Shown: positions 25,073 to 34,388 of the stretch, piece by piece
Layout: each line of letters begins with the position of its first letter
Numbering within the stretch: position 1 is the stretch's first letter
NCBI GenBank assembly: GCA_002361955.1
Contig: DESK01000041.1
Span: 1 to 64,000, forward strand
DNA from: Lachnospiraceae bacterium UBA3316
GTDB taxonomy: Bacteria; Bacillota; Clostridia; Lachnospirales; Lachnospiraceae
Direction of reading: 5' to 3'
Length of the DNA: 64,000 nucleotides
The notes under the pieces: generated by a model
Databases searched by the model: none
What the model was told of the DNA's origin: nothing
Seen by the model: only the letters and a program-made list of their open reading frames with translations
Position numbers and translations under genes: made by a program

Positions 25073-26140
25073 TTATTCCGCGCTCCCTTCAATCGGCTCA
25101 TAGCCCTCAGGAACGGTAATATTCAGCTCCTCGCATCTGGAAGCATGGTATTTCTTCGTTACCTGGGGAGCGAACTCTATGGGCATCGTGGAAACATCCG
25201 CGCCGTTTACAAGGATCTCATAGGCCATCTCGCCTGCCTTATATCCGATATCATGGTATGCGATAGAAAGAGTGGCTATCCCGCAGCCATTGCAGATGCC
25301 TTCCTCGCCTGCAATTACCGGAATACCTGCAGGCACACAGATATTGTTGATCACTTCCGCATTGGAAGCTGCCGTATTGTCTGTGGGAACGTAAAGGACT
25401 TCGTTTTCGGATACAGCCGACGTCACTACGGAAGCAATATCGTTAGAGTCAGCGAAGCTGTACTCCTTGCAGGTATATCCAAGGCCTTCCAGGGCCTCTT
25501 TGATAACCCCGATCTGGTAGGCGGAATTTGCCTCAGCAGAACAGAAAAGGAGTCCCACATTCTTTGCGTCCGGGAACATCTCGTTTAATATCTGAGCCTG
25601 CTGGTCCAGAGGAGCCAGGTCGGAGGTTCCGGAAATATTCTTTCCGGTGGTACCTGTCCAGTCATCAATCTCCAGAGCCGTCGCGTAGTCTGTGATGGAT
25701 GTGCCCAAAATAGGAATACTGTCAGTAGCCGCTGCCGCTGCCTGCAGGGAAGCGGTGGCGTTTGCCAGAATCAGGTCTACGTCGGCAGATACAAACTGGT
25801 TTACGATCGTCGCGCAGTTTACGGGATCGCCGGAGGCGTTCTGCTCGTCAAAGCTTACCCTGTCGCCCAATTTTTCTGTCAGGGCGTCTTTAAATCCCTG
25901 GGTTGCGGCGTCCAAAGCATCATGCTGTACAAGCTGGCAGATGCCGATGGTATATGTCTCATCTCCTGCCGCCGCGTCGCTGTCTGCTGCGTCCGTATCC
26001 TCCGCCGCGCTTGTGTCCTCTGCTACGCTCTCAGCCGTCTTTGTCTGGGCTTCTGTTGAAGCTGCATCCTTTGTGCCGCAGCCTGCCAGCATGGAAACGG
26101 CCAGTCCCATTGTCATCAGTGTCGCCAATACTTTCTTCAT
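25073..26140 (-). CDS. ABC transporter substrate-binding lipoprotein (ABC_sub_bind family)
   Basis: Extracellular receptor anchored by lipid. The signal peptide ends in a lipobox MLAGC with Cys21. It is followed by an acidic, low-complexity Ala/Asp/Glu linker (about residues 27-60), typical of lipoprotein stalks. The periplasmic-binding-protein core begins at TYTIGICQLVQHDALDAA and matches the family seen in tryptophan/tyrosine-type importers (TrpX). 355 aa. Substrate is a guess from family; no T-box or trp leader is visible in the 70-nt 5' region. Confidence 0.9.
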   Translation of the reverse strand: MKKVLATLMTMGLAVSMLAGCGTKDAASTEAQTKTAESVAEDTSAAEDTDAADSDAAAGDETYTIGICQLVQHDALDAATQGFKDALTEKLGDRVSFDEQNASGDPVNCATIVNQFVSADVDLILANATASLQAAAAATDSIPILGTSITDYATALEIDDWTGTTGKNISGTSDLAPLDQQAQILNEMFPDAKNVGLLFCSAEANSAYQIGVIKEALEGLGYTCKEYSFADSNDIASVVTSAVSENEVLYVPTDNTAASNAEVINNICVPAGIPVIAGEEGICNGCGIATLSIAYHDIGYKAGEMAYEILVNGADVSTMPIEFAPQVTKKYHASRCEELNITVPEGYEPIEGSAE

Positions 26141-26212
26141 AACATTTTCCTCTTTTCATACAGTTTTTCGGTTTAACGCTTTTATCTGCTAAAGTCCGAG
26201 TTCATGTGTCTT

Positions 26213-26241
26213 ACTATACACTATTTTTCAGGAAAGGTCAA
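26213..26241 (-). promoter_or_regulatory. Promoter of the ABC importer operon
   Basis: Minus-strand TTGACC (26236-26241), 17-bp spacer, TATAGT (26213-26218), giving a leader of about 65 nt. Confidence 0.7.
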
Positions 26242-26306
26242 CCAAAAATCTGTATAAATCCCAGGCTCCGGGCTCACGGCTTTTTCCAGTGTAACCGTTC
26301 AAGCTA

Positions 26307-27317
26307 TTATTCCCAGGGGAGTTCAGAGTACTCCAGTTTTTTATCTCTGAGCATCAGCTCATTTACGGCCTCTGCCGCGCTCTTGTTTTCAAAAAGAACC
26401 TTGTTTACCTGGCTGATGATGGGAAGCTCTACCTGATATTTTTTGGACAGCCCCATGGCGGCCTTGGCGGAGTATACGCCCTCCACGACCATTTTCACTT
26501 CGTCCATGGCTTCTTTCATGGTATAGCCCTTTCCCATCAGGTAGCCGGCCTTCCGGTTCCGGCTGTGGACGCTGGCACAGGTTACGATCAGGTCCCCGAT
26601 ACCTGAAAGGCCGCAAAAGGTTTCTGTCTTTGCGCCCATCTTAACGCCCAGCCTTGCGATCTCCATGATTCCTCTTGTGATAAGGGCGGCCTTTGTGTTA
26701 TCGCCGTAGCCCAGGCCGTCGGCGATGCCTGCCGCCAGGGCAATCACGTTTTTCAGCGCGCCGCCGAGCTCTATGCCCAGGATATCCGGGCTGATGTAGA
26801 CTCTGAATACAGGGCTTGTGAAGAGATTCTGAAGATATTCTGCCGTCTCTCTGGTATGGGCACCCACGACGCAGGTGGTGGGCAGGCATTTTCCGACTTC
26901 TTCCGCGTGGCTCGGGCCGGACAGGACGGAAACCTCCGCCCCGGGCAGCTCCTCTTCAATGATCGCGGAAAGAGTCATCAGCGTGCCGTCCTCCACGCCC
27001 TTGGCGACATTTACGATCTTTTGGCCTTCCTTTAAGTATTCCCTCATCATATGGGAGGTACTTCTTGTGAAGGGGGAGGGAACAGCCAGGATCAGCACAT
27101 CCTTCTCTTCCATGGCTTCCTTCAGGCTGCCTGTGATCTGGATTTCTTCCGGCAGCACCACGCCGGGAAGCTTAGACTCATGCTGACGCTTCGTCTTCAG
27201 CATCTCCACCTCAGATTCAATGATTGACCATATGGTTACCTCATGGCCGTTGTTGTGCATCAAAAGGGAAAGGGCAGTGCCCCAGCTCCCGGCCCCAATA
27301 ATTCCAATTTTTGCCAT
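26307..27317 (-). CDS. gpsA: NAD(P)H-dependent glycerol-3-phosphate dehydrogenase GpsA
   Basis: Reduces dihydroxyacetone phosphate to sn-glycerol 3-phosphate for phospholipid synthesis. The Rossmann motif GAGSWGTALS is at residues 8-17, NVAKGVE near 103, and the catalytic GGALKNVIALAAGIADG segment is near 185 with its Lys. 336 aa is normal. Its product is the substrate of plsY directly upstream in the same operon (10-bp gap). Confidence 0.96.
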   Translation of the reverse strand: MAKIGIIGAGSWGTALSLLMHNNGHEVTIWSIIESEVEMLKTKRQHESKLPGVVLPEEIQITGSLKEAMEEKDVLILAVPSPFTRSTSHMMREYLKEGQKIVNVAKGVEDGTLMTLSAIIEEELPGAEVSVLSGPSHAEEVGKCLPTTCVVGAHTRETAEYLQNLFTSPVFRVYISPDILGIELGGALKNVIALAAGIADGLGYGDNTKAALITRGIMEIARLGVKMGAKTETFCGLSGIGDLIVTCASVHSRNRKAGYLMGKGYTMKEAMDEVKMVVEGVYSAKAAMGLSKKYQVELPIISQVNKVLFENKSAAEAVNELMLRDKKLEYSELPWE

Positions 27318-27327
27318 AACCTATCTC

Positions 27328-27975
27328 CTATGCTTTGTTTTTGGAGGACAGATACGTTTTTCGCTCCGTCCCGGTTAAAAGTCTCTTTATGTTTTCCCGG
27401 TGTTTCCAGAAAGCCATGACGGCCAGCGTCAGTCCCACCGCATAGAGCTCCAGCAGATGGGGCTGGCTCATGTGAAAGCCGCCGCACTGTCCGATCACTA
27501 CCAGTTCGATCATAATTCCCACATACACCAGCAGGGAGCCTAAAGAGACGTAGTGGGTGACAAAAAATACAGTGAAAAACGTGATGATTCCCAAAACAGC
27601 CATGATCCAGTTGAAAGAAAGAACAAGGCCTGCGGTGGCCGCGATCCCTTTTCCGCCCCGGAATCCCAGATAAAAGGGGAAATTGTGGCCCAGGATGGTT
27701 CCCGCTGCCGCATAAAATGCCAGCAGGGGAAGAATATCCCCATGGCTCTTTCCGAAAAGCAGCCTTGTTGTCACGACTGCCAGGATACATTTGAGGCAGT
27801 CGCCGACAAAGGTGATCAGCCCTGCCTTTGTGCCCAGGGTGCGGAGCATATTTGTGCTGCCGGCGTTTCCGCTGCCGTGCTCCCGGATATCAATGCCGTG
27901 CATCCTTCCGTAAATATAGCTGGTCTGGAAAAGACCGAATACATATCCGATCGCCAGACATAGTAATCTAACCAT
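27328..27975 (-). CDS. plsY: Glycerol-3-phosphate acyltransferase PlsY
   Basis: Membrane enzyme that acylates glycerol 3-phosphate from acyl-phosphate made by PlsX (plsX is at 48514). About five hydrophobic spans, with the conserved loops GSGNAGSTNMLRTLG near 35 and GGKGIAATAG near 104. 215 aa. Lies between der and gpsA with spacers of 7 and 10 bp, the usual der-plsY-gpsA order of Firmicutes. Confidence 0.95.
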   Translation of the reverse strand: MVRLLCLAIGYVFGLFQTSYIYGRMHGIDIREHGSGNAGSTNMLRTLGTKAGLITFVGDCLKCILAVVTTRLLFGKSHGDILPLLAFYAAAGTILGHNFPFYLGFRGGKGIAATAGLVLSFNWIMAVLGIITFFTVFFVTHYVSLGSLLVYVGIMIELVVIGQCGGFHMSQPHLLELYAVGLTLAVMAFWKHRENIKRLLTGTERKTYLSSKNKA

Positions 27976-27982
27976 GATACGC

Positions 27983-29308
27983 TCACTCCTTATCTTTTCT
28001 CTCCCTGTAGATAAATTTCAGGGAGGTTCCCTGGAACCCAAAGGCGTCCCGGATCTTGTTTTCCAGGTATCTGGTGTATGAAAAATGTGTCAGCTGCTTA
28101 TCGTTGACAAAAATCACAAAGGTTGGCGGCTTTACGGCTACCTGGGTGATATAGTAAAGCTTCAGCCGTTTTCCCTTGTCTGAGGGCGGCTGCTGCAGAG
28201 CCACGGCCTCGGTCATGATTTCATTTAACACACCTGTCTGCACACGCATGGACTGGTTTGCCAGCACCATGTCGATCTTCTCGAAAAGCTTCGGAAGACG
28301 CTGCCCCGTCTCGGCTGAGATAAACAGAATTTCCGCATAGGGCATAAAGGATAGGGTGGTACGGATCTGGTTGGTGTATTTGTAGATGGTTTTGTCATCC
28401 TTCTCGATGGCGTCCCATTTGTTGACAGCCACGATGATTCCCTTCCCGCGCTCATGGGCGATGCCGGCGATCTTCGCGTCCTGCTCGGTCACGCCCTCCT
28501 TGGCGTCGATGACTACAACAACCACATCTGCCCGATCCACGGCCGTCACTGTGCGGATAATGCTGTAGCGCTCCAGCTCCTCCTTGATCTTGCTCTTTCG
28601 CCGGAGCCCTGCGGTGTCAATAAAAACGTATTCCCGGTCATTCCAAAGGATCTCCGTATCGATGGCATCCCTTGTGGTGCCTGCAATGTCGGAGACAATG
28701 ACCCGGTTTTCCCCTAAAAGCTTATTAATTATAGAAGATTTTCCCACATTCGGTTTTCCCACAACCGCGATTTTGGGACGGTCATCCTCCAGCTCCTCGA
28801 TCTCATCCTCATTGAAATGGCCGATCACGTGATCCAGCATATCGCCGATGCCAAGCTTGGAGTTTGCTGCCACAGGGATGGGATCGCCGATGCCAAGATT
28901 GTAAAATTCATATACGTCAGGCATCATTTTATCAAAGTTGTCTACTTTATTTACAACCAGTATCACAGGCTTCCTGGAACGGCGCAGCATATCCGCCACC
29001 TTAGCGTCGGCGTCCACCAGCCCCTGGCGTACATCTGTCATAAAAATGATGACGTCTGCAGTGTCGATGGCAATCTGGGCCTGCTCCCGCATCTGAGCCA
29101 ATATGATGTCGCTGGTATCCGGTTCAATACCGCCTGTATCGATCAGTGTAAAGCTTACATTCAGCCACTCAACATCCGCGTAAATGCGATCCCTGGTGAC
29201 TCCCGGGGTGTCTTTTACTATAGAAATATTTTCTCCCGCCAGTGCGTTAAACAGCGTGGATTTTCCTACATTCGGCCTTCCTACTATGGCCACAATCGGT
29301 TTACTCAT
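27983..29308 (-). CDS. der: Ribosome-assembly GTPase Der (EngA)
   Basis: Double GTPase required for 50S assembly. Two G domains are clear: GRPNVGKST near 10 with DTGG, and GKPNVGKSS near 181 with DTAGLRRK, followed by the C-terminal KH-like domain. 441 aa. The gene begins a minus-strand operon with plsY and gpsA. Confidence 0.97.
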   Translation of the reverse strand: MSKPIVAIVGRPNVGKSTLFNALAGENISIVKDTPGVTRDRIYADVEWLNVSFTLIDTGGIEPDTSDIILAQMREQAQIAIDTADVIIFMTDVRQGLVDADAKVADMLRRSRKPVILVVNKVDNFDKMMPDVYEFYNLGIGDPIPVAANSKLGIGDMLDHVIGHFNEDEIEELEDDRPKIAVVGKPNVGKSSIINKLLGENRVIVSDIAGTTRDAIDTEILWNDREYVFIDTAGLRRKSKIKEELERYSIIRTVTAVDRADVVVVVIDAKEGVTEQDAKIAGIAHERGKGIIVAVNKWDAIEKDDKTIYKYTNQIRTTLSFMPYAEILFISAETGQRLPKLFEKIDMVLANQSMRVQTGVLNEIMTEAVALQQPPSDKGKRLKLYYITQVAVKPPTFVIFVNDKQLTHFSYTRYLENKIRDAFGFQGTSLKFIYRERKDKE

Positions 29309-29332
29309 CTTTTCAGCCTCCTTGTCCCATCT

Positions 29333-29361
29333 ATCATACTAAATCATATCTGAAAATGCAA
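29333..29361 (-). promoter_or_regulatory. der-plsY-gpsA promoter
   Basis: Minus-strand TTGCAT (29356-29361), 17-bp spacer, TATGAT (29333-29338), with a very short leader. Confidence 0.6.
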
Positions 29362-29435
29362 GTGACAGTTCAGATCCCTGAATGGTTGTTACTGCTGCTG
29401 TTATTATTACTGTTATTACTGTTCGCCCTTCGCCC

Positions 29436-29464
29436 TTGACTCTCTTCCAGGATGGTGATATAAA
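29436..29464 (+). promoter_or_regulatory. prs promoter
   Basis: TTGACT (29436-29441), 17-bp spacer, TATAAA (29459-29464). Just upstream is a TTA/CTG-rich simple-sequence tract (about 29386-29421). Confidence 0.65.
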
Positions 29465-29507
29465 TAAGTTGAGATTATTCGACAAAATATTTCTTTTGGA
29501 GGTTATC

Positions 29508-30692
29508 ATGCCAAATTTAGAATCCCTGTACCATGCAATTCCTGTGGCGCCGCTGAAAATCGCGGCCTTAGAAAGCAGTTTTCCCTTCGCCAGCCAGGTT
29601 CACCAGCACCTCGTGGACTACCGGCACAGGACGCCCACCCACAATATCCAGGATATCGCTTTTAAAGGTTATCTGGAGGATAATTATCTGGTGGAATGTT
29701 CCTGTCCCCGTTTCGGAAGCGGAGAAGCCAAGGGTATTATCAAGGAGTCCGTTCGGGGCTGCGACTTGTTTGTTATGGTCGATGTATGTAATTACAGCCT
29801 GACGTATACTGTGAGCGGCCATCTCAACCATATGTCCCCGGACAATCACTATCAGGATTTGAAGCGGATCATCGCGGCTGCGACAGGAAAGGCACGCCGT
29901 ATCAATGTGATTATGCCCTTCATGTATGAAGGACGGCAGCATAAGCGCACAAAACGTGAGTCTCTGGACTGCGCGCTGGCCTTGCAGGAATTGGTAGCGA
30001 TGGGCGTTTCCAATATTATCACCTTTGACGCTCACGATCCCAGAGTGCAGAACGCGATCCCCATTCAGGGCTTTGATTCCTTTATGCCCACATATCAGTT
30101 TTTGCAGGCGCTGATCGAATCGGTGCCGGACTTTGTCATTGACAATGACCATCTGATGATCATCAGTCCCGATGAGGGAGCCATGGGGCGGGCTGTGTAT
30201 TTTGCCAACATTCTTGGAGTAGATATGGGAATGTTCTATAAGCGCCGCGACTACTCCACCGTCGTGAACGGAAAGAATCCCATTGTGGCCCATGAGTTCC
30301 TGGGAAGCTCTGTGGAGGGCAAGGACGTAATCATTATCGACGATATGATTTCTTCCGGTGAGAGTATGCTGGATGTGGCGAAGCAGCTCAAGGACAGGAA
30401 GGCAAAGCGCGTCTTCGTATGCACCACGTTCGGCCTGTTTACGGATGGACTGGAAAAGTTTGATGAGTATTATGAGAAGGAATACATCACAAAGGTTATT
30501 ACCACGAATCTGCATTACAGGATTCCTTCTCTGCTGGAGCGCCCCTATTACCAGGAGGCGGATATGACGAAATACATGGCCAGCATTATTGATACGCTGA
30601 ACCATGACATTTCTATTGCCAAGGTCCAGAATACAACGGCAAAGATACATAAGCTTCTGGAGAAATACCGTTACAGTCCGGCCAGGAGCTAA
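29508..30692 (+). CDS. prs: Ribose-phosphate pyrophosphokinase
   Basis: Makes PRPP from ribose 5-phosphate and ATP. I start it at the ATG after GGAGGTTATC (394 aa) rather than an in-frame ATG 42 codons upstream with no SD. The PRPP-binding loop is DVIIIDDMISSGESM near residue 277, and FDAHDPRVQNAI near 174 fits the ATP/Mg region. At 394 aa it belongs to the longer clostridial Prs group rather than the 315-aa canonical form. It stands alone on the plus strand and ends at a bidirectional terminator shared with pgeF. Confidence 0.93.
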   Translation: MPNLESLYHAIPVAPLKIAALESSFPFASQVHQHLVDYRHRTPTHNIQDIAFKGYLEDNYLVECSCPRFGSGEAKGIIKESVRGCDLFVMVDVCNYSLTYTVSGHLNHMSPDNHYQDLKRIIAAATGKARRINVIMPFMYEGRQHKRTKRESLDCALALQELVAMGVSNIITFDAHDPRVQNAIPIQGFDSFMPTYQFLQALIESVPDFVIDNDHLMIISPDEGAMGRAVYFANILGVDMGMFYKRRDYSTVVNGKNPIVAHEFLGSSVEGKDVIIIDDMISSGESMLDVAKQLKDRKAKRVFVCTTFGLFTDGLEKFDEYYEKEYITKVITTNLHYRIPSLLERPYYQEADMTKYMASIIDTLNHDISIAKVQNTTAKIHKLLEKYRYSPARS

Positions 30693-30733
30693 GCGGTAAT
30701 TGAAGCAGATCAAAGGAAGAAGACGGATTGACA

Positions 30734-30786
30734 GAAAAAGCCGGATTCGGACGGGGAAGATTCACCCGCCGGATTCCGGCTTTTTC
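30734..30786. terminator. Bidirectional terminator between prs and pgeF
   Basis: GAAAAAGCCGGA (30734-30745) pairs with TCCGGCTTTTTC (30775-30786); runs of A and T on both sides serve the two convergent genes. Confidence 0.85.
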
Positions 30787-30794
30787 TATGCTGC

Positions 30795-31670
30795 TTACAG
30801 AGCGTGACAGGAAGCGGACGCCTCTCTTCGGATGCCGAGAAATGCCGCCAGGTTTCCCCGCTTTCCCTTGGATGCCCGGTGAGAATACAGGAGATCCTGG
30901 TTGCAGCAGGTACAGAGGTCTGTGACGGCGATATGCTCCGGCAGAATACCTGATTCAAGGAATACCAGCTCATTGGCCCGCCACAGGTCCAGCTGGTACT
31001 TTCCGTTCTGTTTTCGGTAATACAGAGAGTCAAGGAAACGCTCCTCAAAGTTTTCCTGAAATGTCTGGATCACATCTTCGCTCACTTCATAGCAGCTCTG
31101 GCAGATGGAGGGGCCCACGACGGCCAGGATATCTGCGGGACGGCTCCCGTATTCCCGCGCCATCGCTTCTACAGTGGCTTTCCCGATCTTTCTTACCGTT
31201 CCCCGCCAGCCGGAGTGGGACAGTCCTATGGCCCTGCGGACAGGATCCACAAAATACAGGGGAACACAGTCCGCGTAGAACGTGGCCAGTGTCAATCCCG
31301 GCACATTTGTGATCAGGCCGTCAACGTCAGTCCATCCCAGGGGTTTTGTAAAGCCCCGTCCCCTGTCGTTCTCCGTTACGGTCCGGACATTTGTCGTGTG
31401 GGTCTGACAGGAGAATACCAGATCTTCCGGTGAAAACCCTATGGAGGATGCGATCCTGCGGAAGTTTTCGCGCACGCGTTCCGGCTCATCTCCTCTGCTG
31501 AAGCTTAAATTCATGCTGGAAAGGTGTCCCTCACTCACACCGCCCAGCCGCGTAGAGAAACCATGTACGATAAAGTCCTGTTTCTCCAGCATGGGACAAG
31601 AGAGAAAAGGAACCCCTTCCCTCTCCTTGACTTTAAATACTTCTTCTCTGCCTTTTCTGTGAAATTCCAT
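30795..31670 (-). CDS. pgeF: PgeF/YfiH multicopper-oxidase-fold purine nucleosidase-type enzyme
   Basis: Member of the YfiH/laccase-domain family, reported as purine nucleoside phosphorylase/adenosine deaminase-like and, in E. coli, as a peptidoglycan editing factor. Metal ligands are visible in SCQTHTTNV near 84, YADCVPLYF near 131 and LSHSGWRGT near 146. 291 aa, with a family-typical GFSTRLGGVS motif near 37. Cytoplasmic; no signal peptide. Runs on towards prs, from which a shared terminator separates it. Confidence 0.9.
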   Translation of the reverse strand: MEFHRKGREEVFKVKEREGVPFLSCPMLEKQDFIVHGFSTRLGGVSEGHLSSMNLSFSRGDEPERVRENFRRIASSIGFSPEDLVFSCQTHTTNVRTVTENDRGRGFTKPLGWTDVDGLITNVPGLTLATFYADCVPLYFVDPVRRAIGLSHSGWRGTVRKIGKATVEAMAREYGSRPADILAVVGPSICQSCYEVSEDVIQTFQENFEERFLDSLYYRKQNGKYQLDLWRANELVFLESGILPEHIAVTDLCTCCNQDLLYSHRASKGKRGNLAAFLGIRREASASCHAL

Positions 31671-31700
31671 ACGTATACCTCAAATTAAAATGATATGCTA

Positions 31701-32042
31701 TCAAAACGCGTCCCGGATCAGGGAAATCTCCGTCCCCGTAATCCCTACGACGTCAAATCTGCAGGGGAGATCCTCCGGCAGATGGTGAGCCATCAGGTAG
31801 ACCTGGGCCACCCGGCGGATCGTCGCCTGTTTTTTTCCGTTGACTGCCGCGAAGGGGGTTCCCATGGACTCGTTGGCCCGGTATTTGACTTCCACAAATA
31901 CGAGATATTCCCCGTCTTTTGCTACCAGGTCGATTTCTCCCAGGCGGCAGCGAAAGTTGCTCTCCAGTATGCGATATCCCTGCTTTTCCAGGTAAGCGGC
32001 GGCAGTCTGCTCAAAAGCAGCTCCTACTTTTCGTTTGTTCAA
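31701..32042 (-). CDS. YraN family (UPF0102) putative endonuclease
   Basis: 113-aa protein of the YraN/UPF0102 family with an endonuclease-like fold: GAAFEQTAAAYL near 7, GEIDLVAKD near 35 and FVEVKYR near 48, the D-ExK pattern. Usually found next to rnhB, as here (42-bp gap). Role in DNA repair or recombination is suspected, not shown. Confidence 0.9.
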   Translation of the reverse strand: MNKRKVGAAFEQTAAAYLEKQGYRILESNFRCRLGEIDLVAKDGEYLVFVEVKYRANESMGTPFAAVNGKKQATIRRVAQVYLMAHHLPEDLPCRFDVVGITGTEISLIRDAF

Positions 32043-32084
32043 GCTGTCTGTTCCTTCCGTTAAGGTTGCCGGCCACGCGGCGCA

Positions 32085-32849
32085 TCAGCAATCCACAAAA
32101 TTTTTGATAAAGCTCCTTCGGTGGATCGGTGACGGACCGAATTCCCGGATGGCCGCGATATGGGCGGCGGAGCCGTAGCCCTTATGGCCTGCAAAGCCAT
32201 ATTCAGGCATAAGCTTATCATATTCCCTCATAAGGCGGTCCCTGGTCACCTTTGCCAGCACACTGGCTGCGGCGATGGAAAGGCTCTTGGCGTCTCCTTT
32301 GATGATCGGCACCTGGGGAATCGTAAGCCCGGGAATCTGCACAGCGTCATTTAGGAGCACCTGGGGGGTTAAGGGAAGTTTTCCCACGGCCTCCCGCATG
32401 GCTTCATAGGTGGCCTGCAGGATATTGATCTCATCAATTCTCGCGGGGCCTACGATGCCCACTTCCGCTGCCAGGGCTTTTTCCAGTATTTCCCCGTAAA
32501 GCTCCTCTCTCCTCTTTTCACTGAGCTGCTTGGAGTCGTTCAGCCACAGGATTTCGCAGTCGCGGGGAAGGATGACGGCCCCTGCCACCACAGGCCCCGC
32601 CAGAGGGCCCCTTCCTGCCTCGTCAATGCCGCAGACATAGCCCAAATGTTCATACTGACGCTCATAGGTCCGCATAGCTTCCAGCCGTTCCCGCTCTTTT
32701 TTTAGTTTGTCAAGTTTTTTCTGATACTGTTTAATTAAGCCGGAGACTCCGGCTCTGGAGTCGTCCCCATAGATGGCGAACAGCTCCACAAGCTCTTCAT
32801 TTCCGGCTGATGCAAATTCTTTTTTTATTTCTGAAATCGTTTTTTCCAT
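32085..32849 (-). CDS. rnhB: Ribonuclease HII
   Basis: Removes ribonucleotides and RNA from RNA:DNA hybrids. The active-site motif GIDEAGRGPLAGPV starts near residue 74 after a coiled-coil N-terminal extension (about residues 1-65), common in Firmicutes RnhB. Further acidic residues are seen in LNDSKQLSEKRR and KGDAKSLSIAAASVLAK. 254 aa. Confidence 0.96.
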   Translation of the reverse strand: MEKTISEIKKEFASAGNEELVELFAIYGDDSRAGVSGLIKQYQKKLDKLKKERERLEAMRTYERQYEHLGYVCGIDEAGRGPLAGPVVAGAVILPRDCEILWLNDSKQLSEKRREELYGEILEKALAAEVGIVGPARIDEINILQATYEAMREAVGKLPLTPQVLLNDAVQIPGLTIPQVPIIKGDAKSLSIAAASVLAKVTRDRLMREYDKLMPEYGFAGHKGYGSAAHIAAIREFGPSPIHRRSFIKNFVDC

Positions 32850-32860
32850 GATATTCTCCG

Positions 32861-33436
32861 CTAATGCTTCAATAGGCCAAACCTGTTCAAGGGCCAGATA
32901 CGGACGAAGGCTTTTCCGATAATATCGGAGCGCTTGATATTCCCCACATCCGCAAAGCGGCTGTCTTCGCTGTGGTTTCGGTTATCTCCGAGCACAAAAT
33001 ACTCGTCATCACCCAGCTGAATCTCATTAATGGCCCGCCCGCTGGATATCATGGTCTCTTTTCCGTAGTCTTCCTCCAGGATTTCTCCGTTGATGTAAAT
33101 GTCACCGTCCTGGATTTGAACGGTTTCTCCTGGAAGCCCGATAATCCGTTTGATATAATATGTATTTTCCTGATAGAGAAATGGAAATACGATAATATCG
33201 AATCGCTCCGGATCCTTGAAACGGTAGGAAATCTTGTCCACGATCAGCTGATCCTTGTTGTAGAGCGTGTTTTCCATGGACTGCCCGTCCACCGCTGTCC
33301 GCTGCCCCACATACCGGACTACGAGAAATGTCAGCAACAGCACAAAAGCGATGTACAGTACCAGGCTGAGAATTTCCTGTGCTGTGCTCTTTTTCGCGGT
33401 TTCCTCGGTGTTTCCGCTGTTCTCCCCTGTTTTCAT
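32861..33436 (-). CDS. lepB: Signal peptidase I (first of two)
   Basis: Membrane serine protease that cleaves exported preproteins. One N-terminal membrane anchor (about residues 23-45) follows a polar start. The catalytic Ser is in DGQSMENTL near 55, the Lys in YIKRIIGLPGETV near 97, and GDNRNHSEDSR closes the fold. 191 aa. Together with the second copy it brackets rbgA; multiple type I signal peptidases are common in Firmicutes. Confidence 0.95.
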   Translation of the reverse strand: MKTGENSGNTEETAKKSTAQEILSLVLYIAFVLLLTFLVVRYVGQRTAVDGQSMENTLYNKDQLIVDKISYRFKDPERFDIIVFPFLYQENTYYIKRIIGLPGETVQIQDGDIYINGEILEEDYGKETMISSGRAINEIQLGDDEYFVLGDNRNHSEDSRFADVGNIKRSDIIGKAFVRIWPLNRFGLLKH

Positions 33437-33494
33437 TGTGTCACCCTTTCTTTCATTATCTGCAGCCGTTTCAATCCTTCAAAGCTGCAATCTT

Positions 33495-34364
33495 TTATAC
33501 TCCAGATTCTAGTTTACCATTAATATCCGGAAATTCAAGTGTTATTTTCCCCAAGCGGCCGCTCCGGAAATCATCCACCAGAATAGACGCTGCCTTCACA
33601 TAATCCAGCTCGTTACCCTTCAAACGGCAGGATCTGTTTTCTGCGATCTGTCCCAGAATTTTTACAGTGTCTGCTGCCTCCTCACAGCTATAGCGCTGTG
33701 CCAGGCAGCCCGGATAATATGCTTTTAAGAAGTCAATGAGCTTTATGGCCAGTTCCTCAACATTTAAGATCTCGTCTTTGATCGAACCGATCATAGCCAG
33801 ATGTAAGCCCACGGTCTGGTCCTCAAACTTGGGCCAGAGGATTCCCGGCGTGTCCAGAAGCTCCACGTTTTTGTTCAGCCTGATCCACTGCTTTCCCTTT
33901 GTGACTCCCGGCTTATTTCCTGTTTTGGCGCAGGCCTTCCCGGCAAAGGTATTGATAAAGGTGGATTTGCCCACGTTTGGGATCCCTACTACCATAGCCC
34001 GGACCGGACGGTTTTTAATTCCCCTCCGCCTGTCCCGCTCAATCTTCTCCCGGCAGGCGTCCTGGATCACTCCGTTTACAGCCTTTACGCCTGTGCCGTT
34101 TCGCGAATTTACTTTTACGGCAAAGTATCCCTTTTCTTTGAAATATGCCATCCAGGCGTCGTTTGCCGCGTCTGAGGCCAGGTCTGCCTTATTCAGGAGA
34201 ATCAGGCGGGCCTTATTTTTTCCTAGTTCATCGATATCAGGATTCCTGCTGGACACAGGAACCCTGGCGTCGACCAGTTCGATTACCAGGTCGATCAGTT
34301 TGATATCCTCCTGCATCATACGTTTTGCTTTTGTCATATGTCCGGGATACCATTGATAGTTCAT
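33495..34364 (-). CDS. rbgA: Ribosome biogenesis GTPase RbgA (YlqF)
   Basis: Late 50S assembly GTPase with circularly permuted motifs: G4 NKAD near 58 comes before the P-loop GIPNVGKST near 128, then DTPGILWP near 173. The N-terminal WYPGHMTKAKR and the C-terminal helical domain fit YlqF. 289 aa. Located in the usual rplS-lepB-rbgA-rnhB neighbourhood. Confidence 0.96.
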   Translation of the reverse strand: MNYQWYPGHMTKAKRMMQEDIKLIDLVIELVDARVPVSSRNPDIDELGKNKARLILLNKADLASDAANDAWMAYFKEKGYFAVKVNSRNGTGVKAVNGVIQDACREKIERDRRRGIKNRPVRAMVVGIPNVGKSTFINTFAGKACAKTGNKPGVTKGKQWIRLNKNVELLDTPGILWPKFEDQTVGLHLAMIGSIKDEILNVEELAIKLIDFLKAYYPGCLAQRYSCEEAADTVKILGQIAENRSCRLKGNELDYVKAASILVDDFRSGRLGKITLEFPDINGKLESGV

Positions 34365-34388
34365 TCTTTCAATCCTTTCTAGCTCTCA

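Noticed and set aside
29386..29421. TTA/CTG-rich simple repeat before prs, resembling the start of the palindromic repeat (ATTACTGTTC)
   Set aside because: Irregular and lacking the inverted partner; could be a decayed repeat or a slippage tract, not supportable.
29568..30713. 381-codon minus-strand frame opposite prs
   Set aside because: Antisense shadow of prs; the PRPP loop and SD support the plus frame.
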